Positions 8,929 through 16,905 are shown, counted from the first letter of the stretch. The stretch: DNA of 64,000 nt from Devosia beringensis (GCF_014926585.1 NZ_CP045422.1:3068001-3132000), one strand, 5' to 3'. Program-made: numbers and translations. Notes: a model not told the origin generated them from the sequence alone.

Positions 8929-9303
8929 ATGACATCGAGAACGGACGTGAGCGGGCGTGTGCTGCTGCTGGCCGCGGGCCTGGCGGGCGGCTGCGGGGTG
9001 ATGGCCGCTGCGGCAGCGTCGCATGGCGGCGAGTCCCGCAATCTGGCGGCGATTGCCGCGATCTGCCTGGCGCACGGGCCGGCGCTGCTGGCGCTCGGGC
9101 TGGCGGGCAGGGGTAAGCTGGCGCGGGCGGCCGGCCTGCTGCTGGCGGGCGGCACCGCGGTCTTTGCCGCCGATCTGGGTGTGCGCGAGTGGCTCGGCCA
9201 CGGGATGTTTGCCGGCGCGGCGCCGCTGGGCGGCGGTGCCATGATCCTGGCCTGGGCGGCCATCGCGCTGGGCGGGGCTATTGGCGCACTGCAAAATGAT
9301 TGA
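8929..9303 (+). CDS. DUF423 family membrane protein
   Basis: A small 124-residue hydrophobic protein with four predicted helices, Ala/Gly/Leu-rich, with the DUF423 pattern: GVMAAAAASHG near the N-terminus, an AHGPALLALGLAG segment, and a GGGAMILAWAAIALGG C-terminal helix. DUF423 members are inner-membrane proteins of unknown function. The ribosome site is GGGGAGAAAG upstream of the ATG. It diverges from the MATE gene with a short 89-base gap. Confidence 0.8.
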   Translation: MTSRTDVSGRVLLLAAGLAGGCGVMAAAAASHGGESRNLAAIAAICLAHGPALLALGLAGRGKLARAAGLLLAGGTAVFAADLGVREWLGHGMFAGAAPLGGGAMILAWAAIALGGAIGALQND

Positions 9304-9365
9304 ATGATGGTGGAACCAATCAATGACAGGGTCGTTATTGGGTTGAGATTTCCTCGGAGGCTTCC

Positions 9366-9641
9366 ATGCACAAAATTCTGATTATTGCCGCTACCTGCCT
9401 GTCGCTCGCTGCCTGCACCACCACCCAGCAGGGCGCTACCGTTGGCGCCGTTGGCGGTGGCCTGGCCGGCGCGGCCCTCTCGGGCGGTAGCGCAGTTGGT
9501 ACCGTTATTGGTGCCGGTGCCGGTGCCGTTGTCGGCGCTGCTGCTGGCAGCATGGTCGGCAAGCGTCCTGGCTACAGCAACCAGTGCATCTACCAGGCTC
9601 GCGATGGCAGCCGTTACTACGATACTTGCCCCCAGGGCTAA
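9366..9641 (+). CDS. glycine-zipper outer-membrane lipoprotein
   Basis: 91 residues with a lipoprotein signal peptide: the lipobox LSLAAC puts the lipidated cysteine at about residue 17. A Gly/Ala-rich zipper of the 17-kDa surface antigen/SmpA type follows (GAVGGGLAGAALSGG and GAGAGAVVGAAAGSMVG, about residues 28-66). A short conserved tail contains CIYQARDGSRYYDTCP, whose two cysteines may form a disulfide. The ribosome site is a GGAGG just before the start. Probably an envelope structural or stress protein; the exact role is unknown. Confidence 0.8.
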   Translation: MHKILIIAATCLSLAACTTTQQGATVGAVGGGLAGAALSGGSAVGTVIGAGAGAVVGAAAGSMVGKRPGYSNQCIYQARDGSRYYDTCPQG

Positions 9642-9690
9642 GTCCAGAATTGCAGCATCGCCCCATGCTGCAGGCGCCTGTCAGGCGCTG

Positions 9691-9726
9691 AACGCCCGGC
9701 TCGGATTCAATCCCGGGCCGGGCGTT
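9691..9726 (+). terminator. hairpin after lipoprotein gene
   Basis: A perfect 10-bp inverted repeat (AACGCCCGGC and its complement) with a 16-base loop. Only a weak T-tract (ATTGTTG) follows, so it may be a poor terminator or a transcript-end stabiliser. Confidence 0.5.
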
Positions 9727-9862
9727 ATTGTTGATCGGTGAAACGCCTTGAATTTATCAGCAATAGCCGCCATATTTTGCTTCTACGACACTGTCTCGCG
9801 CTATCTGATCGACCGGCCACGGCCGGGAACTTGGCTATCTCCTGATCTGTGAATCGTTAGGC

Positions 9863-9910
9863 CGGACCCGCATTTTCGGTCCGTTTTCAACCCTTAGCCG
9901 CCCCAGCGGC
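9863..9910 (+). promoter_or_regulatory. structured 5' leader of the cold-shock gene
   Basis: The 293-base gap before the cold-shock gene has no ORF I trust. Two short hairpins sit close to the start: CGGACC/GGTCCG (9863-9883) and GCCGC/GCGGC (9897-9910), followed by a TGAGGAC ribosome site. Long structured leaders are known to control cspA-type mRNAs; whether this one is temperature-sensitive is inference. Confidence 0.4.
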
Positions 9911-9934
9911 GACCACTTGTGAGGACTAAGTTCC

Positions 9935-10147
9935 ATGGCTACCACCGGTACCGTCAAATTCTTCAACACCACCAAAGGCTTCGGCTTTATCTCGCCAGAA
10001 GATGGCGGCAAGGACGCTTTCGTCCACATTTCCGCTGTCCAGCGTTCGGGCCTGCAGGGCCTCTATGAAGGCGACAAGGTCACCTATGAGCTCGAGACCG
10101 GCCGCGACGGCAAGGAATCGGCGACCAACCTGACCCTGCTCAGCTAA
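9935..10147 (+). CDS. cold-shock domain protein
   Basis: A 70-residue single OB-fold CSD protein that binds single-stranded RNA/DNA and acts as an RNA chaperone. Both nucleic-acid motifs are present: KGFGFI (RNP1) at about residues 14-19 and DAFVHISAV (RNP2) at about 28-36. Typical length for CspA relatives. A long structured leader precedes it and a strong terminator follows, so it is monocistronic. CspA-family names cannot be assigned to one paralogue from sequence alone. Confidence 0.95.
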   Translation: MATTGTVKFFNTTKGFGFISPEDGGKDAFVHISAVQRSGLQGLYEGDKVTYELETGRDGKESATNLTLLS

Positions 10148-10168
10148 GCTGGCTGCGTGATTGTTGCG

Positions 10169-10195
10169 AAGGGCCCCCGACGGGGCCCTTTTTTG
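10169..10195 (+). terminator. rho-independent terminator after cold-shock gene
   Basis: A G/C stem (AAGGGCCCC paired with GGGGCCCTT) and a 3-base to 5-base loop, followed by a run of six T. Confidence 0.92.
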
Positions 10196-10297
10196 TTGTC
10201 CGGGCGGATTTTATTGGCGGCGCGAGCGCGAATCCCGCAGCATTGCCGGACGCTGCCAGTCCCTCGCGGGCCGCAGCCCAAGCGTTACAAGGGTCTC

Positions 10298-10753
10298 ATG
10301 GTCAAGAATTTTCTGCGCAACTGGAGTCCGCGGGTCGAGATCCCCACGGAATGCCGACAGGTGGGTGCCTTGCCCTATGCGGTGGTGGACGGCCGGCTCA
10401 GTGTGCTGCTGATCACCTCGCGCCGCAGCGGCCGCTGGATCTTTCCCAAGGGCGCCATCGAGCCGGATATGTCGGCCAGCGAAAGTGCCGCCCTTGAAGC
10501 GCTGGAAGAGGCTGGGGTCGTCGGTCCGATCGAGGACGTGCCGATCGGCAGCTATCGCACCGGGTCGGACAGTGACGGTTCGGCGCTGGTGGATGTCGAT
10601 ATCTATCCGCTGCTGGTGGAGACCCAGCTCGAGGACTGGAAAGAGCGCAGTCAGCGTCTGCGCCACTGGGCCGTGGTGTCGGAGGCCCAACGCCTGCTGG
10701 TCGATCCGGCTCTGGGCCGCATCGCCGTGGCCCTGGCCCGGCGGTTTGGCTGA
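10298..10753 (+). CDS. NUDIX hydrolase
   Basis: A 151-residue NUDIX enzyme. The signature GX5EX7REUXEEXGU is covered by the segment from GAIEPDMSASESAALEALEE to AGVVG (about residues 50-74), although the usual REU is ALEA-like here. That changes the Arg and is worth noting, while both catalytic glutamates (LEEAG) remain. The RRSGRWIFPKG segment is typical of diadenosine/diphosphoinositol polyphosphate hydrolase-type members. I use the ATG at 10298 with a CAAGGG ribosome site; the frame is open earlier but overlaps the csp terminator. Substrate unknown. Confidence 0.85.
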   Translation: MVKNFLRNWSPRVEIPTECRQVGALPYAVVDGRLSVLLITSRRSGRWIFPKGAIEPDMSASESAALEALEEAGVVGPIEDVPIGSYRTGSDSDGSALVDVDIYPLLVETQLEDWKERSQRLRHWAVVSEAQRLLVDPALGRIAVALARRFG

Positions 10754-10755
10754 GG

Positions 10756-12261
10756 TCAGCCCACCAGCAGGTTGAGCACCAGGAAGACCACTGCTGCCAG
10801 CACGGCTGACGCTGGCACGGTGATCACCCAGACGGCCGCGATGCCCAGCACATGGCGGCGGCGCACCAGGCGGCGGCGGGCCTGTTGCCGATCCTTGGAG
10901 AGGGCCTGTTCGGGCGTGGCATTGAGCATGGCCGGGTCGACGAAGCGGGCATCGACCGGTACCGAATTGCCCTTCATGTCGCGCTGGGCAATATATTCGC
11001 GCAGGAAGCCGACCCCGAAAATGGCACCCACGGCAATATGGGTGGAGGAGACCGGCAGGCCCAGCGCCGAGGCGGCCAGCACGGTGGCGGCGGCCGACAG
11101 TGCCACGCAATAGGCGCGGATTTCATTGAGCTTGGTGATCTGTTCGCCGACGGTGCGGATCAGGCGCGGGCCAAACAGGGCCAGGCCCAGCGCGATGCCG
11201 ACGCCGCCAATGCACAGCACCCAGAGTGGCAGGGCCAGATTGGCCGATTGCACGTCGCCGGTCTGGACGGCGTTGACGATGGCGGCAAAGGGGCCGATCG
11301 CATTGGCCACATCATTGGCGCCATGGGCAAAGGACAGCAGGGCGGCGGCGACGATCAGCGGCAGGCGGAACAGCTTGGCGATGTGCTTCTTGCGGTTCTC
11401 GATGCGCAGCGACTGACGCCGCACCATGGGCATGGCGACGAGCCAGCCGAGCACGGCAAAGCCGATCCCCAGGCTCAGGACAGTGCCGACGCCCGGAGTC
11501 CAGACGCGCTTGAGCCCCTTGGTGGCCAGGTACATGGCAAAAATGCTGGTCATCAGCGCGACCATAATGGGGACCCAGACGCGGGCGGCCGAGATCTTGT
11601 CGATCCGGGTGGTGATGGTGGAGCGGATGATGGACAGCAGCAATGCCGCAAACACGCCGCCCAGCACGGGCGAGATCACCCAGCTTACGGTGATGGTGCC
11701 GATGACCGGCCAAGCAACCGAGCCAAAGCCGGCCGCGGCGATGCCGGCGCCGACAACGCCGCCCACCACGGCATGGGTCGTGGAGACCGGGGCGCCGATA
11801 ATGGTGGCCAGATTGACCCAGAGGGCGGAGGCCAGCAGGGCAGCCATCATCACCAGCACGAAGCTGTCATTATCCAGTTGATCGCCGACCAGCAGGTCGC
11901 GGGCCACGGTATTGACCACATCGCCACCGGCCAGCAGGGCGCCGGCAGCTTCAAAGATCGCAGCAATCAGCAAGGCGCCAGCCATGGTCAGCGCCTTGGA
12001 GCCGACAGCCGGACCCATATTGTTGGCCACGTCATTGGCGCCGACATTGAGCGCCATATAGCCGGCGATCGCGGCTGCGATGATGACCAGATAACTGTGG
12101 GGGCCGTCGGTAACGAGAAAACTTGCCCAGACGGCGACGGCGAGCAGGAAGACCAGCGCAAGGCCGGGAGCGGCAAGCGAACGGGCCAGGTCATGGGTGG
12201 CGGTCTGCAGGCCAGTGACCCGTTTGAGGTCCTTGTCCAGCGCGGGCTTGGCCATAGTCAT
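10756..12261 (-). CDS. pit: PiT family inorganic phosphate transporter
   Basis: A low-affinity, proton- or sodium-coupled phosphate permease with about ten to twelve helices and 501 residues. Both copies of the PiT signature are present: GANDVANNMGPAVGSKALT (about residues 75-93) and GANDVANAIGPFAAI (about 310-324). The two halves repeat, including PVSTTHAVVGGVVGAG and PVSSTHIAVGAIFGVG. In many rhizobia pit follows a PhoU-like DUF47 gene. Here no such partner is adjacent, and a Pho-box-like repeat overlaps the start codon. Start ATG at 12261 or 12255. Confidence 0.94.
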   Translation of the reverse strand: MTMAKPALDKDLKRVTGLQTATHDLARSLAAPGLALVFLLAVAVWASFLVTDGPHSYLVIIAAAIAGYMALNVGANDVANNMGPAVGSKALTMAGALLIAAIFEAAGALLAGGDVVNTVARDLLVGDQLDNDSFVLVMMAALLASALWVNLATIIGAPVSTTHAVVGGVVGAGIAAAGFGSVAWPVIGTITVSWVISPVLGGVFAALLLSIIRSTITTRIDKISAARVWVPIMVALMTSIFAMYLATKGLKRVWTPGVGTVLSLGIGFAVLGWLVAMPMVRRQSLRIENRKKHIAKLFRLPLIVAAALLSFAHGANDVANAIGPFAAIVNAVQTGDVQSANLALPLWVLCIGGVGIALGLALFGPRLIRTVGEQITKLNEIRAYCVALSAAATVLAASALGLPVSSTHIAVGAIFGVGFLREYIAQRDMKGNSVPVDARFVDPAMLNATPEQALSKDRQQARRRLVRRRHVLGIAAVWVITVPASAVLAAVVFLVLNLLVG

Positions 12262-12272
12262 CTATCCGTCAC
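12255..12272. promoter_or_regulatory. Pho-box-like repeat over the pit start
   Basis: Two 7-mers, TAGTCAT and CCGTCAC, spaced by four bases (11-bp period). Each matches CTGTCAT at 5 of 7 positions. The site covers the pit start codon, a position that would suit repression. Chance occurrence is quite possible. Confidence 0.25.
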
Positions 12273-12410
12273 ATGAAGCGTGTCGCGGCAATAGCATCGT
12301 CAGCGCAAATGGCCACCCCTTTATGGATGGCAACCCCAGTTGTTTGCCCCGGGCGCGGCAGCACGTCCGGCGTGGGGCAAGGACGGGCCGGCGGGCCGAT
12401 CGGTGCGGCC

Positions 12411-12440
12411 TTGACTTCATTGCGCACTTGCTCTTATCAA
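12411..12440 (+). promoter_or_regulatory. candidate ilvIH promoter
   Basis: TTGACT (12411-12416), 18 bases, then TATCAA (12435-12440). Transcription would begin near 12447, about 25 bases before the leader peptide start and about 200 before ilvI, the layout expected of an attenuator. Confidence 0.55.
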
Positions 12441-12471
12441 TGCGGCCAGAATTTTTTGTTGGAGAGGTCCC

Positions 12472-12522
12472 GTGCGGGCACTCATTCTCGTAGTAGGCAG
12501 GCGCATCGGCACCGTGGGATAA
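12472..12522 (+). CDS. ilv leader peptide (attenuator)
   Basis: A 16-codon ORF, GTG start, read (M)RALILVVGRRIGTVG, with GGAGAGG four bases upstream as ribosome site. Eight of its sixteen codons, counting the GTG start, are Leu, Ile or Val (CTC, ATT, CTC, GTA, GTA, ATC, GTG), the three products of the pathway that starts with the downstream acetolactate synthase. Ribosome stalling here when charged Leu/Ile/Val tRNAs are scarce would favour read-through of the terminator downstream. Leader-peptide attenuation of ilv genes is established in enterobacteria. This instance is inferred from codon content, position and the hairpins. Confidence 0.75.
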   Translation: MRALILVVGRRIGTVG

Positions 12523-12576
12523 CATCCCGCGCGATAGCTGGTGCGCCGAAAACAGGTCCCGAACGGGGCCTTTTTT
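12514..12576 (+). promoter_or_regulatory. ilv attenuator: pause hairpin and terminator
   Basis: A 7-bp hairpin (GTGGGAT/ATCCCGC, loop AAC, 12514-12530) begins in the last leader codons, as a pause hairpin does. A second hairpin (GGTCCC/GGGGCC, loop GAAC, 12555-12570) followed by T6 is an intrinsic terminator 67 bases before ilvI. The GGGA of the first arm can also pair with TCCC of the terminator, a short candidate antiterminator. The full alternative fold is not resolved by eye. Confidence 0.65.
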
Positions 12577-12642
12577 ATTGCCCGGTTTTCGCCGCTTACG
12601 AGACTGGGCTCCCAATTTGGATTGTAGGGAAGGACAGAAACA

Positions 12643-14412
12643 ATGACCGAAAGAATGACCGGCGCAGAAATGGTTATCCAGGCGCTGACCGATCAGGGGG
12701 TCGAGCATATCTTCGGTTATCCGGGCGGCGCTGCCCTGCCGATCTATGACGCCATGTTCCAGCAGGAGGCGCTGCAGCACATCCTGGTGCGCCACGAGCA
12801 GGGCGCCACGCATATGGCCGAGGGCTATGCCCGTTCCACGGGCAAGCCCGGCGTCGTTCTGGTGACCTCGGGGCCGGGGGCCACCAATGCGGTGACGGGG
12901 CTGACCGATGCGCTGATGGATTCGATCCCCATGGTCTGCATCACCGCCCAGGTGCCCACCACGCTGATCGGCACCGATGCCTTCCAGGAATGCGACACTG
13001 TCGGCATTACCCGCAGCTGCACCAAGTACAATTACCTGGTCAAGCGCATCGAAGATCTGCCGCGCATCATGCACGAGGCCTTCCTGATCGCCACGACCGG
13101 CCGGCCCGGTCCGGTGGTGATCGACATCCCCAAGGATGTGCAGTTCGCCATGGGCGACTATTACAAGCCCGACCTCGAAACGCTGCGCCACCAGAGCTAT
13201 CGCCCGCAGGTGGATGGCGATGCCGATGCCATCGAGGCGGCGGTGGAGCTGATGCTCAAGGCCGAGCGGCCGATCTTTTATACCGGCGGCGGCGTGATCA
13301 ATGCCGGCCCCGAAGCGTCCAAGCATCTGCGCGAACTGGCCGAGCTGACGGGCTTTCCGGTGACCTCGACGCTGATGGGCCTGGGCGCTTTCCCCGCCTC
13401 CAATCCGCAGTGGATGGGCATGCTGGGCATGCACGGCACCTACGAGGCGAACCTGGCCATGCATGACTGCGACGTCATGATCAATATCGGCGCGCGCTTT
13501 GATGACCGCATCACCGGCCGCATCGACGCCTTCTCGCCGGGCAGCCGCAAGATCCATGTCGATATCGATCCGTCTTCGATCAACAAGGTGGTGCGCGTCG
13601 ACGTGCCGATCATCGGCGATTGCGAGCGCGTGCTGGCCGAAATGGTGCGCGTCTGGCGCAGCAAGACCAATCAGCCGCGCACCGAGGCGCTGGCGCCGTG
13701 GTGGAAGCAGATCGAGACTTGGCGCGCCGTGAATTCGCTCGGCTACAAGAATTCCGACACGGTGATCAAGCCGCAATATGCCATCGAGCGGCTCTACGCG
13801 GCCAGCCAGAAGCAGGGCAAAGAGGTCTACATCACCACCGAAGTGGGCCAGCACCAGATGTGGGCGGCTCAGCACTTCCACTTCGACCAGCCCAATCGCT
13901 GGATGACCTCGGGTGGCCTGGGGACCATGGGCTATGGCCTGCCGGCCGCCGTGGGCGTGCAGGTTGCCCATCCCGATGCGCTGGTGATCGACATTGCCGG
14001 CGAAGCCAGCGTGCAGATGACCATGCAGGAGATGAGCACGGCGGTGCAGTATCGCCTGCCGATCAAGATTTTCATCCTCAACAATGAGCGCATGGGCATG
14101 GTGCGGCAGTGGCAGGACCTGCTGCATGGCTCGCGCTATGCGCATTCCTATTCGGAATCGCTGCCTGACTTCGTCAAGCTGGCGGAAGCCTATGGCGGCA
14201 AGGGCATTCGCTGTTCCAATCCGGCCGAGCTCGACGCGGCCATCGAAGAGATGTTCGACTATGACGGCCCGGTGCTGTTCGACGTGATCGTGGAAAAGGA
14301 CGAGAACTGCCTGCCCATGATCCCCTCGGGCAAGCCGCATAACGAGATCATCCTGCCCGATACGGCCAATATCGGCTCCATCATCGACGAGAAGGGACGG
14401 CAGCTCGTTTAG
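12643..14412 (+). CDS. ilvI: acetolactate synthase large subunit
   Basis: Catalytic subunit of acetohydroxyacid synthase, first common step of Val/Ile/Leu synthesis, ThDP- and FAD-dependent. 589 residues with three domains: N-terminal ThDP-pyrimidine domain (HEQGATHMAEGYARSTG with the catalytic Glu near residue 52), central FAD/Rossmann domain, and C-terminal ThDP-pyrophosphate domain with GEASVQMTMQEMSTAVQ leading to ILNN. The usual GDG/GDA metal motif reads GEA here, an Asp-to-Glu change at a Mg2+ ligand. It is followed 21 bases later by its regulatory subunit and preceded by an attenuator. The ilvB/ilvI name is by position and family. Confidence 0.95.
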   Translation: MTERMTGAEMVIQALTDQGVEHIFGYPGGAALPIYDAMFQQEALQHILVRHEQGATHMAEGYARSTGKPGVVLVTSGPGATNAVTGLTDALMDSIPMVCITAQVPTTLIGTDAFQECDTVGITRSCTKYNYLVKRIEDLPRIMHEAFLIATTGRPGPVVIDIPKDVQFAMGDYYKPDLETLRHQSYRPQVDGDADAIEAAVELMLKAERPIFYTGGGVINAGPEASKHLRELAELTGFPVTSTLMGLGAFPASNPQWMGMLGMHGTYEANLAMHDCDVMINIGARFDDRITGRIDAFSPGSRKIHVDIDPSSINKVVRVDVPIIGDCERVLAEMVRVWRSKTNQPRTEALAPWWKQIETWRAVNSLGYKNSDTVIKPQYAIERLYAASQKQGKEVYITTEVGQHQMWAAQHFHFDQPNRWMTSGGLGTMGYGLPAAVGVQVAHPDALVIDIAGEASVQMTMQEMSTAVQYRLPIKIFILNNERMGMVRQWQDLLHGSRYAHSYSESLPDFVKLAEAYGGKGIRCSNPAELDAAIEEMFDYDGPVLFDVIVEKDENCLPMIPSGKPHNEIILPDTANIGSIIDEKGRQLV

Positions 14413-14433
14413 AGCGCTGCGGAGGACAACACC

Positions 14434-14988
14434 ATGAACGCACATCTGCAGCCGACCGGTTCGGCCTATTTCCTGACCAACGAAACCCAGGACCAGGAGC
14501 GCCATACGCTTTCGGTGCTGGTCGACAATGAGCCGGGCATCCTGGCCCGGGTCGTCGGCCTGTTCTCGGCCCGTGGCTACAATATCGAAAGCCTGACTGT
14601 CAGCGAGACCGAACACGGGCGCCGACTTAGTCGCATCACCGTTGTCGTCATTGCCACGCCCAAGGTGCTGGTGCAGATCAAGCTGCAGCTCGAGCGCCTG
14701 GTGCCGGTGCACAAGGTGCATGACCTGACCGCCGAGGGCGCCTCGCTGGAACGCGAGCTGGCGCTGATCAAGGTGGCCGGCTCGGGCGATGCTCGCGCCG
14801 AGACGCTGCGGCTGGCCGATGCCTTCCGGGCGCAGATCGTCGATGCCTCGGTGGAAAGCTTCGTCTTCGAGATTACCGGCAAGCCGGCCAAGATCGACAG
14901 CTTCATTGCCCTGATGCAGCCGCTGGGCCTCGTTGAGGTGGTCCGCACCGGCCTCGCCGCCATTTCGCGCGGCCCGCAGGGCATGTAG
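14434..14988 (+). CDS. ilvH: acetolactate synthase small (regulatory) subunit
   Basis: 184-residue ACT-domain protein that activates the large subunit and gives valine feedback inhibition. The N-terminal ACT domain is clear: HTLSVLVDNEPGILARVVGLFSARGYNIESLTV (about residues 26-58), containing the Asn/Gly positions used for valine binding in characterised homologues. The C-terminal half (about 100-170) matches the second IlvH domain with VESFVFEITGKPAKIDSFIALM. The GGAGGA ribosome site sits eight bases before the ATG. Cotranscribed with ilvI. Confidence 0.95.
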   Translation: MNAHLQPTGSAYFLTNETQDQERHTLSVLVDNEPGILARVVGLFSARGYNIESLTVSETEHGRRLSRITVVVIATPKVLVQIKLQLERLVPVHKVHDLTAEGASLERELALIKVAGSGDARAETLRLADAFRAQIVDASVESFVFEITGKPAKIDSFIALMQPLGLVEVVRTGLAAISRGPQGM

Positions 14989-15002
14989 GCCCAAAGCCAT
15001 CG

Positions 15003-15038
15003 ATGCAGCGCCGGCGGCAGAACCCGCCGGCGCTGCAT
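15003..15038 (+). terminator. long hairpin after ilvH
   Basis: A perfect 15-bp stem (ATGCAGCGCCGGCGG with its complement) and a 6-base loop, 14 bases past the ilvH stop. Only TGG follows, so there is no U-run; it likely protects the 3' end or acts with Rho. Confidence 0.6.
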
Positions 15039-15129
15039 TGGATTGGCTGATGGGTGGCATCACAAATGCCGGTTGGGCGCAGCCCTGCCAATGGTATAGG
15101 GTCGGGGCGAGTTCAGACCGAGTGCGCCC

Positions 15130-15873
15130 ATGACCCTGTTGTCCGTCAATCTCAATGCCGTCGCGCAGCTGCGCAATCGCCGCGACCTGCCTTGGCCAAG
15201 TGTCGTGGGCATAGCAAGGGTGGTGCTCGATGCCGGGGCCAGCGGCATTACCGTGCATCCGCGGCCGGATGAACGTCACATCAGGCGCACCGATGTGTTC
15301 GATCTGGCCGCCATGCTGCGCGCGGACTATCCGGCGGCGGAATTCAATATCGAGGGCTATCCGACCCCCGAATTCATCGATCTGATCGTCCAGGTCAATC
15401 CACAGCAGGTGACGCTGGTGCCCGACAGCCCCGAGCAGGCGACGTCGGACCATGGCTGGGATTTCCACGCCATGGGCACGCATCTGACCTCGATGGTGCA
15501 GGCGCTCAGGGCGCCGGGGCGGCGTGTATCGCTGTTTTGCGATTCCGATGCCGGCGCTGCGGGGGCGACGGCTGCCAAGGCAACCGGGGCGGACCGGATC
15601 GAGCTGTTCACCGGCCCCTATGGCGCCTGTTATGCCGACCCGGACAAGGCCGAATACGAGCTGGCGGCGCTAGCCGAGACGGCGCGGGCCGCCCATGCGG
15701 TGGGCCTGGGGGTCAATGCAGGCCATGACCTGACGCTGGCCAATCTGGCGGCGTTCCAGGCCGCGGTGCCGGGTGTCGAGGAAGTCTCGATCGGCCATGG
15801 GCTGATTGCCGATGCGCTGCTGACGGGCTTTCCGGCAGCGGTGCGGGCCTATCGGGCGCTGCTGGGCAGCTAG
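15130..15873 (+). CDS. pdxJ: pyridoxine 5'-phosphate synthase
   Basis: Condenses 1-deoxyxylulose 5-phosphate and 3-amino-2-oxopropyl phosphate to pyridoxine 5'-phosphate (vitamin B6 synthesis). 247 residues, a TIM-barrel with family marks: LSVNLNAVAQLRN at the N-terminus, ITVHPRPDERHIR (about residues 40-52) and NAGHDLTLANL (about 195-205), and SIGHGLIADAL near the C-terminus. Start ATG at 15130. No obvious partner gene nearby; it stands alone after the ilv operon. Confidence 0.94.
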   Translation: MTLLSVNLNAVAQLRNRRDLPWPSVVGIARVVLDAGASGITVHPRPDERHIRRTDVFDLAAMLRADYPAAEFNIEGYPTPEFIDLIVQVNPQQVTLVPDSPEQATSDHGWDFHAMGTHLTSMVQALRAPGRRVSLFCDSDAGAAGATAAKATGADRIELFTGPYGACYADPDKAEYELAALAETARAAHAVGLGVNAGHDLTLANLAAFQAAVPGVEEVSIGHGLIADALLTGFPAAVRAYRALLGS

Positions 15874-16042
15874 TGCCCGATCCCGGCTTGGACCCTGATA
15901 GGCGGGCTTGATTGTAGCGCAAGCATCGAACAGTGCGTCGCTGCAAAGGTGAAACTGGCGCGCCGGCACCGGGCGGACGTCCTCAAAACGGCGAAAATGC
16001 CAGTCTTTCTGTATACTTACACCAGTGTGCCCTAGGCAGCCT

Positions 16043-16061
16043 GCTGTTCTCGGGAGACAGC
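16043..16061 (+). other. short hairpin in 15874-16136 intergenic gap
   Basis: GCTGTTCTC and GAGACAGC form a near-perfect stem with one bulge, 75-95 bases before the FMN reductase. The gap (263 bases) otherwise shows no gene. It could be part of a regulated promoter, but no operator family is recognised. Confidence 0.25.
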
Positions 16062-16136
16062 AACGTGCCTCCTTGTGAGTCGTCGTGATAGGCACATATA
16101 TCGCCTCAGTTACGATTTGTTACCAAGGAGGCTTCC

Positions 16137-16751
16137 ATGTCTGCTCTCAAGATCGCCGTTATCATCTCCTCGACCCGCCCGACCCGCTTTGGCGATCTGC
16201 CAGCGCAGTGGATCCTGGCCAAGGCCAATGAACGTCCCGAAATCGAGGCCGAAATCCTCGACCTGCGCGACTTCGACCTGCCGTTCTTTGACGAAATGGC
16301 TTCCAATGCCTGGATGCCTTCGGCCAATGCAAACGCGGTCAAGTGGCAGAACAAGATCAGCGAATTCGATGGCTATATCTTCGTGACAGCCGAGTATAAC
16401 CGCTCGATCACCGGCGCCCTCAAGAACGCGCTCGATCAGGCCTATGTGAACTGGAACAAGAAGGCGTTCGGCGCCGTCGGTTACGGCACTGTCGGTGGCG
16501 CCCGCGCCGTCGAACACCTGCGCAACATCGGCGTCGAGCTGCAGATGGCCTCGACCCGTTCGGCCGTGCATATCGGCGGCGCCGATTTTGCTGCCGTGCA
16601 CCCCGCCTTTGGCGGCACCAAGACAATTGCCGAGATCGAAGGCTCGATCGGCAATTCGGCCAAGGACATGCTGGACCAGCTGATCTGGTGGGGCGCTGCC
16701 CTCAAGACCGCCCGCCAGGAAGAGGCTGCAGCCGCGGTTGCCGCCGAATAG
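16137..16751 (+). CDS. NADPH-dependent FMN reductase
   Basis: A 204-residue flavodoxin-like flavoprotein of the chromate/azo/quinone reductase family. The N-terminal phosphate-binding segment is VIISSTRPTRFGDLP (about residues 8-22). The FMN-ring loops include EYNRSITGALKNALDQAY (about 84-101) and a later YGTVGGARAVEHLR (about 116-129). A very good ribosome site, AAGGAGG, precedes the ATG. Likely uses NAD(P)H to reduce quinones or free flavin; the actual acceptor is unknown. An Ala-rich tail ends the protein. Confidence 0.9.
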   Translation: MSALKIAVIISSTRPTRFGDLPAQWILAKANERPEIEAEILDLRDFDLPFFDEMASNAWMPSANANAVKWQNKISEFDGYIFVTAEYNRSITGALKNALDQAYVNWNKKAFGAVGYGTVGGARAVEHLRNIGVELQMASTRSAVHIGGADFAAVHPAFGGTKTIAEIEGSIGNSAKDMLDQLIWWGAALKTARQEEAAAAVAAE

Positions 16752-16780
16752 ACTTACGAAGACCTCCAAAGTCTCGTTTA

Positions 16781-16818
16781 CCAGCAAGGGTCGCTCCGCA
16801 AGGGGCGGCCCTTGTTGG
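16781..16818 (+). terminator. hairpin after FMN reductase
   Basis: A 17-bp stem with a few G-U pairs capped by a GCAA tetraloop. Only TTTG follows, so U-run support is weak, but the position (29 bases after the stop) fits a terminator. Confidence 0.7.
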
Positions 16819-16905
16819 TTTGAACCATTGTTGAGGCAAGGTGTTGTGTGAGACTGTGGTCGGGTGTATAGCCGCGCGGCCTTTGACCAAGAGAGCACAG
16901 GGTTC

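Noticed and set aside
12262..15483. A 1073-codon minus-strand frame over ilvIH
   Set aside because: Antisense shadow; spans the ilv leader and both ilv genes, which are certain.
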